From contig UQOC01000045.1 of assembly GCA_900542565.1 (NCBI GenBank), positions 1 through 18,915 on the forward strand: DNA of 18,915 nucleotides, given 5' to 3'. This DNA comes from an uncultured Eubacteriales bacterium (GTDB taxonomy: Bacteria; Bacillota; Clostridia; Peptostreptococcales; Anaerovoracaceae). Under the pieces are notes generated by a model. The model saw only the letters and a list, made by a program, of their open reading frames with translations. It did not search any database and was not told where the DNA came from. Positions 1 through 6,037 of this stretch are shown piece by piece. Both the position numbers and the translations under genes were made by a program. Positions within the stretch are counted from its first letter, which is position 1, and each line of letters starts with the position of its first letter.

Positions 1-28
1 TATCTTTCATCCTGAACTTACTTTTTCT

Positions 29-50
29 TCTGGAAGTTAGTTTTTCATTT
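29..50 (+). repeat. 22-base repeat, left copy
   Basis: Positions 29-50 contain TGGAAGTTAGTTTTTCATTT and the preceding TC, identical to the reverse complement of 18865-18886. An AACTT about 14 bases upstream can pair with AAGTT in the repeat, and a T run follows, so it may be the end of a terminator of a gene left of the window. Confidence 0.75.
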
Positions 51-212
51 TACCATGTTTTTCCTGCAGAGTTTTTTGGACGACGGATGACAGAAATACG
101 GTTTGCCTTGTCCGCCTCCCAGGGGACAGATATGTATATCTTCACAATGTGATGTCACAGGCAAGAAAACATCAGATGCTGTAAAAATTTTCTGCCGCAA
201 GTCATATTAACC

Positions 213-242
213 TTGCAAAAGTTTACTGAGATAAGCTATAAT
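213..242 (+). promoter_or_regulatory. Predicted sigma-A promoter of the mgtE leader
   Basis: TTGCAA at 213-218 and a perfect TATAAT at 237-242 are separated by 18 bases. The predicted transcription start is near 249, which would give a 5' leader of about 250 bases before mgtE. Upstream, positions 1-212 hold no supportable gene. They contain the 22-base repeat at 29-50 and a short dyad, TGTGA-TG-TCACA, at 148-159 that could be an operator but is too short to assign. Confidence 0.65.
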
Positions 243-248
243 ATATAA

Positions 249-498
249 GTTAAAAGAGGCGTAAAAAAGGCGCCCCGGCGAGTTTGGACCCGGTGGATCA
301 CATGGTCCTGAGAGAGGGTCTGGGCATTATTTATACCGCAGAGACGGTGAAAGGAAAGGAGACAAAGTATGGATACCGTTCCCGACGGGAAAAGTAAGAT
401 GACAAGAATAAATAACCGCTTTGCTCCGATGGAACAGAAATAAATCCGTGATTTCTCTTCTGTCCCGGCAGGGCGGGATATGAAAGGAGGAAATCACA
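249..498 (+). promoter_or_regulatory. Structured 5' leader of mgtE with upstream ORF and sequestered ribosome binding site
   Basis: The leader can form several local hairpins: GGCG 258-261 with CGCC 271-274; GGACC 286-290 with GGTCC 304-308, or GGACCC 286-291 with GGGTCT 316-321 as an alternative; ACCG 335-338 with CGGT 345-348; and TTCCC 379-383 with GGGAA 387-391. The last element is the clearest: GATTTC 450-455 pairs with GAAATC 490-495, TCTT 456-459 with AGGA 485-488, and TCCCG 463-467 with CGGGA 474-478, so the mgtE ribosome binding site is inside the stem. The M-box (ykoK) riboswitch core was looked for and not recognised. Pairings were read by eye; no folding energy was computed. Confidence 0.55.
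369..443 (+). CDS. Putative 24-residue leader peptide upstream of mgtE
   Basis: An ATG at 369 is preceded by an excellent ribosome binding site (AGGAG at 357-361, 7 bases away) and runs 24 codons to TAA at 441-443. The peptide begins MDTVPDGKSK and ends APMEQK. It ends seven bases before the hairpin that masks the mgtE ribosome binding site, so a ribosome at the stop codon would overlap the left arm of that stem. Known Mg2+ transporter genes of enterobacteria use translated leader peptides, but this sequence shows no clear homology to them. Similarity in function is inference. It may instead be a chance ORF with a good ribosome binding site, though its placement argues against that. Confidence 0.45.
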   Translation: MDTVPDGKSKMTRINNRFAPMEQK

Positions 499-1902
499 AT
501 GGAACCGATAAAGACATTACAGCCTGATGTGGAAATGGAAGAATCCCTCCAGAAGATATTAGGCTTGATCGATGAAAAAAAGTATTTTCAGGCAAGAGAT
601 GAACTGCTAAAATACAACGAACCGGACATTGCCGAAATGTTCGAGGAAATGCTGGAAGATACCGACATCCTCGAATCTACCATCGTTATATACAGGCTGC
701 TTCCGAAAGATGTTTCTGTAGAGGTCTTTGCCTATCTTCCGTCAGATGACCAGCTGAAGATAGTGGACGGCATTACAGATGCAGAGCTCAGTTACATCGT
801 ACAGCAGCTTGACTTTGACGATAAGATAGATGTGCTGGAAGAACTGCCGGCAAATCTTGTTGACAAGATACTGGAAAAGACACCCAAAGACGAGCGGAAG
901 CTCATCAATACATTTTTAAATTATCCGGATACCTGTGCCGGAAGCCTGATGACGCCTGATTACATAAGCCTGCAAAAGAACATGACTGTTGGCGAGGCGA
1001 TGGCTTATATCAAAAAAGAAGGCATGGATGCCGAAACGATATATACCTGTTATGTAAAGGATACCGGGCGCAAGCTGATCGGGATAGTTTCCCTGAGCAC
1101 GCTGGTGGTCACGGATGATAATATCAGGATAAAAGAGATAATGCATACTGATTATGTATGCGTAAATGTCTATGAAGACCAGGAAGATGTAGCGGAACTG
1201 TTCAAAAAATACGGCTTTTTAGCGATACCGGTTGTAGATAACGAACACAGGCTGGTAGGCATAATCACCATGGATGATATCCTGGAAGTAATAGATGATG
1301 AAAATACTGAGGATATCGAACGTATGGCAGGTATCATCGACTGGGAAGACTCAGATAAAGACTATCTGGATGTTTCTGTATGGCAGCACGCCAAGAACAG
1401 GCTGCCGTGGCTTTTGATACTTATGGTGGCTTATGTCTTTACAGGCATGATAGTTACCAGTTTTGAAAACAGGCTATCGGAGGTCATCTGCCTTGTGGCC
1501 TATATGCCCATGCTCATGGGCACAGGAGGAAATACCGGATCTCAGGCTGCCACACTTATAATCAGAGGTCTTGCCATGGGTGAGGTAGAACCTTCCGATG
1601 CAGCAAAGGTACTCTGGAAGGAAGTTAGGATAGGCCTTATCGTAGGCGTCATACTCAGCGCATTTAATTTTGCGAGGATATGCATATTCGACGGCTACGG
1701 AGTGATGATAGCTCTGACGGTTTGCAGTGCGATGCTGGTGATCGTGGTCTTTGCAAAGATCATAGGGAGCATGATCCCGCTGCTGGTAAAAAAGATAAAC
1801 CTGGACCCGGCACTCATTGCCAATCCGGCCATATCGTCAATCTCAGATGCTGTGGCATTGTCCATCTATTTTCTGATGGCGTCATTGTTCCTTGGCCTGT
1901 GA
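499..1902 (+). CDS. mgtE: Magnesium transporter MgtE
   Basis: This is a full-length MgtE-family Mg2+ channel of 467 residues in the cytoplasmic membrane. An acidic, helical N domain occupies about residues 20-140 and a pair of CBS domains about 145-265. A connecting (plug) helix follows, then five membrane segments from about 304 to the end. Diagnostic motifs are GTGGNTGSQ at 341-349 and the pore motif SISDAVALSIYF, whose Asp450 corresponds to the conserved metal-binding aspartate of the family. In characterised MgtE, Mg2+ bound between the N and CBS domains closes the pore. The ATG at 499 is set by AAAGGAGG at 483-490. The gene is monocistronic between its own promoter and a strong terminator. 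The complex leader suggests additional translational control. Confidence 0.96.
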   Translation: MEPIKTLQPDVEMEESLQKILGLIDEKKYFQARDELLKYNEPDIAEMFEEMLEDTDILESTIVIYRLLPKDVSVEVFAYLPSDDQLKIVDGITDAELSYIVQQLDFDDKIDVLEELPANLVDKILEKTPKDERKLINTFLNYPDTCAGSLMTPDYISLQKNMTVGEAMAYIKKEGMDAETIYTCYVKDTGRKLIGIVSLSTLVVTDDNIRIKEIMHTDYVCVNVYEDQEDVAELFKKYGFLAIPVVDNEHRLVGIITMDDILEVIDDENTEDIERMAGIIDWEDSDKDYLDVSVWQHAKNRLPWLLILMVAYVFTGMIVTSFENRLSEVICLVAYMPMLMGTGGNTGSQAATLIIRGLAMGEVEPSDAAKVLWKEVRIGLIVGVILSAFNFARICIFDGYGVMIALTVCSAMLVIVVFAKIIGSMIPLLVKKINLDPALIANPAISSISDAVALSIYFLMASLFLGL

Positions 1903-1934
1903 TCCCTCTGTAAATATTCAAAAATGGTTATACT

Positions 1935-1969
1935 AAAAGTCAGAAAAAGAAACTCTTTTCTGACTTTTT
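1935..1969 (+). terminator. Rho-independent terminator after mgtE
   Basis: A perfect 13-base-pair stem, AAAAGTCAGAAAA (1935-1947) with TTTTCTGACTTTT (1956-1968), closes an 8-base loop and ends in a T run. The A-run on the 5' side makes it usable in both directions. Confidence 0.9.
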
Positions 1970-1986
1970 GCATGAAAAGCGGTCCT

Positions 1987-2175
1987 TTGATATTTTCCCT
2001 GTAAGACCAATGATCCGTCAGGCGGCATTGCAGGCGGAGCAGCTTGGCAGGCAGGAAAACCCGGCAGGCGGGCCGGCTCCGCCGACAGATGAGCCTGCAA
2101 CGGAGCAGGACCGCCGTCCAAAAGGACATCAGCAGTATTCTGCGGAAATCCGATGGAAAGGGGAGAAAAATCATC
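1987..2175 (+). promoter_or_regulatory. Upstream region of nnrD: weak promoter candidate and GC-rich leader
   Basis: TTGATA at 1987-1992 and AATGAT at 2009-2014 (16-base spacer) are a plausible but weak promoter. The following leader is GC-rich and contains competing pairings: TTGCA 2028-2032 with TGCAA 2096-2100 and GGCGGAGC 2033-2040 with GCTCCGCC 2076-2083, against a hairpin CCTGC 2094-2098 with GCAGG 2105-2109. The two use the same bases at 2094-2100, so they exclude each other. An open frame through this region could extend nnrD upstream to a TTG at 2044, but it has no ribosome binding site and lacks family similarity. Confidence 0.35.
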
Positions 2176-3093
2176 ATGACAACAAGTATGATTACCGAAG
2201 ATCTGGTCAAAACTATTATCGGGAAGCGCAATAGGGAAATACATAAGGGAGACTGTGGACGGATATTGATAGCCGCAGGCTCCAGAGGGATGGCCGGCGC
2301 TGCAGTCCTTTCTGCCACAGCCGCCCTGAGAGCGGGGAGCGGGCTTGTACAGATGGCCATACCGGACGAAATATTTCCCATAGTGCAGACAGGCATACCA
2401 GAAGCCACATGCCTCTCACGCGACTTCACTAAAATCGACCTGGGCCGTTTTGACGCGGCGGCGGCAGGTCCCGGAATGGGGGAAGGAGAAGAAAGCGTGC
2501 GGTCCGTCTTATATCTCATTGAAAATTTCGGCGGCCCGTTGGTGCTGGATGCAGATGCTCTGAATATCATCGCACACAGGGATCTTTTTGAAAAACTGCG
2601 GCAGCGGAAGCCCGGAACCACAGTGATCACTCCCCATGCCGGAGAGGCCAAAAGGCTTCTGGGACGGGACGGGAGTATGGAGAGCAGGCAGGCAGCCATG
2701 ACTGAGAATGCCGGTATGCAAACGGCCATGACTGAAACTGAACGGCACAAGATGGCAAAGGACCTCCGGCAAAAAACAGGAGCCATAACCATACTTAAAG
2801 GACATGGAACTTTAGTAGCCTTAAACGACGATGGAGCATATACTAATACTACAGGTAACCCTGGGATGGCAACAGCCGGGTCAGGAGATGTCCTTACAGG
2901 GATCATAACCTCACTGGCAGGCCAGAAAAAGCCTTCGGGACAGCGTATCACCGCTGCTGAGGCAGCCATATGCGGAGTGTTCATACACGGCATGGCCGGG
3001 GACCTGGCGGCGGAGTCCATGGGGGAATACGGACTTATCGCCGGAGATATAGCCTACCATACGGCTCTCGCACTTAAAAAGATTTCAGGCTGA
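2176..3093 (+). CDS. nnrD: ADP/ATP-dependent NAD(P)H-hydrate dehydratase, stand-alone NnrD
   Basis: This enzyme of 305 residues repairs (S)-NADHX and NADPHX, the damaged hydrated forms of the cofactors, by nucleotide-dependent dehydration. Family motifs in order are the glycine-rich AAGSRGMAGA (33-42), AAGPGMG (96-102), VLDADALN (123-130), TPHAGE (152-157), ILKGHGT (206-212) and GNPGMATAGSGDVLTG (227-242), where Asp238 is the expected catalytic base. It lacks the NnrE epimerase half found in many bacterial fusions. The ATG at 2176 was chosen because AAGGGGAG at 2158-2165 lies 10 bases upstream. A linker at about 165-195 is enlarged by a partial 30-base repeat that starts with the same 11 bases at 2695 and 2725. 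The next gene follows 44 bases later, so co-transcription is likely. Confidence 0.92.
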   Translation: MTTSMITEDLVKTIIGKRNREIHKGDCGRILIAAGSRGMAGAAVLSATAALRAGSGLVQMAIPDEIFPIVQTGIPEATCLSRDFTKIDLGRFDAAAAGPGMGEGEESVRSVLYLIENFGGPLVLDADALNIIAHRDLFEKLRQRKPGTTVITPHAGEAKRLLGRDGSMESRQAAMTENAGMQTAMTETERHKMAKDLRQKTGAITILKGHGTLVALNDDGAYTNTTGNPGMATAGSGDVLTGIITSLAGQKKPSGQRITAAEAAICGVFIHGMAGDLAAESMGEYGLIAGDIAYHTALALKKISG

Positions 3094-3137
3094 CATCCAC
3101 ATCAAAAGAAAAGATCAGATCAAAAGGAGTGTTGGAC

Positions 3138-3500
3138 TTGATAGTGAAAAAGGGGGATCTGTTTTTTGCTGATCTAAGTCCTGTAGTAGGCTCTGAACAA
3201 GGGGGAGTAAGGCCTGTACTGGTCGTACAGAACGATGTAGGAAATAAATACAGCCCAACCATCATCGTGGCTGCCGTCACTTCACAGACAGGAAAAGCGA
3301 AGCTCCCTACACATGTGCAGCTTCAGGCCACACAGGGCGGACTCAGCAAGGACTCGGTGGTTCTTCTGGAACAGCTGAGGACCATAGATAAACAGCGGTT
3401 AAAGGAAAAGATCGGCGCTCTCAGCGAAAACCAGCTTCCAGATGTGGAAAAAGCGCTGAGTGTAAGTTTGGGAATTGCCAATTTGCCTCAAAACCGTTAA
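3138..3500 (+). CDS. ndoA: EndoA/MazF-family endoribonuclease toxin without visible antitoxin
   Basis: This 120-residue MazF-type sequence-specific mRNA endonuclease closely matches Bacillus subtilis EndoA over its length, beginning MIVKKGDLFFADLSPVVGSE. The residues known to be catalytic in EndoA, Arg25 (GVRP) and Thr48 (AVTSQ), are both present, so the toxin looks active. The TTG at 3138 is chosen because AAAGGAG (3123-3129) sits 8 bases upstream and it gives the family's usual N-terminus. A GTG at 3129 is too close to the ribosome binding site. Normally a ribbon-helix-helix antitoxin gene (EndoAI/MazE type) lies just upstream. Here the 44 bases between nnrD and this gene cannot hold one. 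Co-transcription with nnrD is likely. Confidence 0.93.
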   Translation: MIVKKGDLFFADLSPVVGSEQGGVRPVLVVQNDVGNKYSPTIIVAAVTSQTGKAKLPTHVQLQATQGGLSKDSVVLLEQLRTIDKQRLKEKIGALSENQLPDVEKALSVSLGIANLPQNR

Positions 3501-3519
3501 AATAGGAGTAGCAGAATGT

Positions 3520-3551
3520 GGAGGCCCGCTTTTTGGACCGGGCGGGTCTCC
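3520..3551 (+). terminator. Hairpin between ndoA and the transketolase genes, weak terminator or attenuator
   Basis: A 10-base-pair stem, GGAGGCCCGC (3520-3529) with GCGGGTCTCC (3542-3551, one G-T pair), encloses a 12-base loop. Only three T residues follow, so complete termination is doubtful. Partial termination or an mRNA-stabilising role is as likely. Confidence 0.45.
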
Positions 3552-3585
3552 TTTGCCAATATATCTTATACAACAGGAGGAGCAT

Positions 3586-4425
3586 ATGGAGCACATAGAA
3601 TATAAGAAGATCGCATCCCGTATAAGGATGGATGTGATAGAAGAAGTACATAGCGCCGGTTCAGGGCATCCGGGCGGTTCGCTTTCTGCAGCCGATATAG
3701 TCACAGCCCTTTATTTCGGTGAGATGAACATTGATCCGAAAAACCCGCAGATGAAAGGCAGAGACAAATTTGTACTTTCCAAAGGACATGCTGCTCCTGT
3801 CCAGTATGCGGCTCTGGCGGAAAAAGGATATTTTCCAAAGGAAGAACTGACCACACTGCGAAAACTGGGCAGCCGGCTCCAGGGCCATCCCAACATGCAT
3901 AAGCTGCCTGGGATAGAAATGTCTACGGGTTCGCTGGGACAGGGCTTTGCCGTCTGTGTCGGAATGGCCATAGCCAACAAGATAGATAATGATCCGGGAA
4001 GGATATATACGCTCCTGGGCGACGGAGAGCTGCAGGAAGGACTCATATGGGAGGCTGCAATGGCATCGGCTCACTATAAGCTGGACAACCTGTGCGTCAT
4101 CGTTGACTGGAACGGACTTCAGATAGACGGACGAAATGATGATGTCATGACTGTCAGTCCGGTGGATGAGAAATTTAAAGCCTTTGGGTTCAATGTGCTG
4201 ACCATAGACGGACATAGTTTTGAACAGATCTTTGAGGCTTTTAAACAGGCCAGAGAGTGCAAGGGAAAGCCGACGGCGATCATCGCGAAGACTCACAAGG
4301 GACGCGGTGTATCATTCATGGAAGATCAGGCCGGATGGCATGGCAAGGCTCCTGACGACCAGCAGGCGCAGCAGGCTATAAGCGAACTTGAGGAAGCAGA
4401 AAAACAGGCAGGGGGTGACAGATAA
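3586..4425 (+). CDS. Transketolase, N-terminal (thiamine diphosphate/Mg-binding) subunit
   Basis: This is the 279-residue N-terminal half of a split transketolase, which moves two-carbon ketol units between sugar phosphates in the non-oxidative pentose phosphate pathway. Visible motifs are SGHPGGSLS (26-34), KGHAAPVQYA (66-75), GSLGQG (115-120) and the thiamine diphosphate motif GDGELQEG (145-152) ending at Asn176. The ATG at 3586 follows AGGAGGAG at 3576-3583. A longer frame to 3475 lacks a ribosome binding site and would overlap ndoA. The stop overlaps the start of the C-terminal subunit in TAATG, which should couple their translation into an equimolar complex. The split form is common in Clostridia. 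Confidence 0.95.
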   Translation: MEHIEYKKIASRIRMDVIEEVHSAGSGHPGGSLSAADIVTALYFGEMNIDPKNPQMKGRDKFVLSKGHAAPVQYAALAEKGYFPKEELTTLRKLGSRLQGHPNMHKLPGIEMSTGSLGQGFAVCVGMAIANKIDNDPGRIYTLLGDGELQEGLIWEAAMASAHYKLDNLCVIVDWNGLQIDGRNDDVMTVSPVDEKFKAFGFNVLTIDGHSFEQIFEAFKQARECKGKPTAIIAKTHKGRGVSFMEDQAGWHGKAPDDQQAQQAISELEEAEKQAGGDR

Positions 4426-5357
4426 TGGCCGATAAAAAAGCGACAAGACAGGCTTACGGAAAAGCCCTGGTAGAAATAGGAAAGACCAATGAAGATCTTA
4501 TAGTCATGGATGCAGACCTTTCCAAGTCGACCATGACTGCGGAATTTGCCAAAGAGTTTCCTGACAGGTTTTTCAACATGGGAATAGCCGAACAGGATCT
4601 GTATGCAGCCGCCTGCGGCATCGCTCTGTCGGGTAAGACGGTGTGCGCCAGCACTTTTGCCATGTTTGCAGCCGGGCGGGCTTTTGAGATAATAAGAAAT
4701 TCCATCGGTTATACCCATGCAAATGTAAAGATATGCGCAACCCATGCAGGCATAACGGTGGGAGAGGACGGCGCCAGTCACCAGACCTTTGAAGATATAG
4801 CCCTGATGAGGACCATACCGGGAATGACCGTGGTCAACCCATGCGATGCGGTTTCATGTGAGGAACTTATGAAACAGGTGATCGCCATGGAAGGCCCATG
4901 TTATGTGAGATTGGGACGGGCGGCAGTGCCGGTGCTGTATGATGATGCCGGCATGATAAAGCTGGGAAAAGGCAGCTGGCTCCGGAGAGGAAAGGACATG
5001 ACCATCGTTGCAACCGGTATAATGGTCAGCGCCGCTTTGGAAGCAGCAGAAAGACTGGCCGCAACGGGCATTGATGCAGGAGTCATCGATATGCACACCA
5101 TCAAGCCTATGGATGAGGATATTTTGATGGAAGCGGCAAAGACAGGTCCTGTGGTGACTGCTGAAGAACACTCAGTGATAGGAGGGCTTGGAGGCGCCGT
5201 TGCTGAAGTCCTTTCAAGGCGCTGCCCTGTAAAGATAGCCATGGTAGGACAGCAGGATACCTTCGGAGAATCAGGCAAACCTCAGGAACTTCTTGAAAAA
5301 TACCATATGACTTCTTCCGATATAGAGAAGGCTGCCATGGGGCTGATGTCAGAATGA
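4425..5357 (+). CDS. Transketolase, C-terminal (pyrimidine-binding) subunit
   Basis: This 310-residue protein supplies the pyrimidine-binding and C-terminal domains that complete the active site with the preceding subunit. The N-terminal domain contains FNMGIAEQDLYAAACG, where Glu56 is the glutamate that activates the thiamine aminopyrimidine. The transketolase C-terminal domain covers about 185-305, with VIDMHTIKPMD and TAEEHSVIGGLGGAVAEVL typical of the family. The same architecture occurs in DXP synthase, but separate N and C genes and length fit transketolase. The start shares an A with the preceding TAA stop, and GGGGGTG lies just upstream at 4411-4417. A large terminator follows 42 bases after the stop. 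Confidence 0.95.
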   Translation: MADKKATRQAYGKALVEIGKTNEDLIVMDADLSKSTMTAEFAKEFPDRFFNMGIAEQDLYAAACGIALSGKTVCASTFAMFAAGRAFEIIRNSIGYTHANVKICATHAGITVGEDGASHQTFEDIALMRTIPGMTVVNPCDAVSCEELMKQVIAMEGPCYVRLGRAAVPVLYDDAGMIKLGKGSWLRRGKDMTIVATGIMVSAALEAAERLAATGIDAGVIDMHTIKPMDEDILMEAAKTGPVVTAEEHSVIGGLGGAVAEVLSRRCPVKIAMVGQQDTFGESGKPQELLEKYHMTSSDIEKAAMGLMSE

Positions 5358-5399
5358 CCAGTGACGGCAGCGGGCATATAAAGGCAAAATAAGAATAAG

Positions 5400-5454
5400 A
5401 CTCCCTTCGGTCTCATAATATGTTATGAAACTTTATGAGCGAAGGGAGTTTTTT
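5400..5454 (+). terminator. Terminator after the transketolase operon; its right arm is the ribosome binding site of the next gene
   Basis: The stem pairs ACTCCCTTCG (5400-5409) with CGAAGGGAGT (5440-5449) and, after a two-base bulge, CTCATAA (5412-5418) with TTATGAG (5433-5439), followed by TTTTTT. That is 17 base pairs. The bases AAGGGAG at 5442-5448 lie 8 bases before the ATG at 5457 and are fully paired in the hairpin. Confidence 0.92.
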
Positions 5455-5456
5455 GT

Positions 5457-5936
5457 ATGACCGATGACGCGAAAAAAAAGAAACTGAAAATGCCTTCACG
5501 CAAGGCACTTCTCATAGCCGGGACCATCATACTGCTTGCGGCAGCCTTGTGGCTGATTTTCGGCCAAGGCTTAGTCGGAGAACGGCAGGTGGATTTTACA
5601 CAGCTTTCAAAGGATCAGCTGCCAAAGTCCGTAGAGACTGAGGTGATACCCGAATACAGGGAACTTGAGCGGGCCCTTGGCTGTCTCATCGACGGCAGAG
5701 TATATGTCATTGTCACAAGAGGTGAAAAACCTACAGCCGGTTACGAGGCATCCATTGAAAATATTGCCATTGAAAAGACCGATGGCGGCAATAATATGAA
5801 GGTATATGCAAAGTTCACCGATCCATCGGAGGGTACGGCAGTATCACAGATAGTCACTTATCCTTATGTGGTGGCAAAGACCGAACTTACATCACTGCCT
5901 GATACAGTGGAACTGGTCGTTAAATATGCAGAATGA
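5457..5936 (+). CDS. Membrane-anchored PrcB-domain protein
   Basis: This 159-residue protein has a lysine-rich cytoplasmic start, one membrane segment at about 17-36 (ALLIAGTIILLAAALWLIFG) and an extracellular domain. The C-terminal part at about 75-156, with the strand pattern RVYVIVTRGEKPTAGYEASIENI and IVTYPYVVAKTE, resembles the PrcB C-terminal domain, known from the treponemal dentilisin protease complex and from many Gram-positive surface proteins of unknown role. The match rests on recalled motif shape, so a database check would matter. Its ribosome binding site AAGGGAG is buried in the terminator hairpin immediately upstream, so read-through mRNA should translate poorly. No convincing separate promoter was found. 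Confidence 0.7.
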   Translation: MTDDAKKKKLKMPSRKALLIAGTIILLAAALWLIFGQGLVGERQVDFTQLSKDQLPKSVETEVIPEYRELERALGCLIDGRVYVIVTRGEKPTAGYEASIENIAIEKTDGGNNMKVYAKFTDPSEGTAVSQIVTYPYVVAKTELTSLPDTVELVVKYAE

Positions 5937-5999
5937 CAAAGTCTCCGGGAAAATACATATCCGTAAGAATATACGGCAAAAAATTTCCTGTCGGCATGA

Positions 6000-6028
6000 T
6001 TGACATTTATTTCCATTCGTGATACGAT
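6000..6028 (+). promoter_or_regulatory. Near-consensus promoter placed at the start codon of the next gene
   Basis: TTGACA at 6000-6005 and TACGAT at 6023-6028 are separated by the ideal 17 bases. The predicted transcription start is 6035-6036, only two or three bases before the ATG at 6038. Confidence 0.7.
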
Positions 6029-6037
6029 TTACATAAA

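Noticed and set aside
249..498. M-box (ykoK) Mg2+ riboswitch upstream of mgtE
   Set aside because: Expected by gene context, but the conserved core strings of the class were not found when read by eye; a covariance-model scan would settle it.
1968..2234. 88-codon plus-strand frame between mgtE and nnrD
   Set aside because: It starts inside the terminator tail, overlaps the nnrD start in another frame, and has a low-complexity composition that follows from GC-rich leader sequence.
1866..3020. 384-codon open frame on the minus strand opposite nnrD
   Set aside because: It is fully antisense to a gene with clear family motifs, has no ribosome binding site, and its Ser/Pro/Arg-rich product looks like a shadow frame.
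5941..5990. Hairpin CCGTA/TACGG (5961-5976) as a terminator after the PrcB-like gene
   Set aside because: Only five base pairs and no T run on the plus strand.
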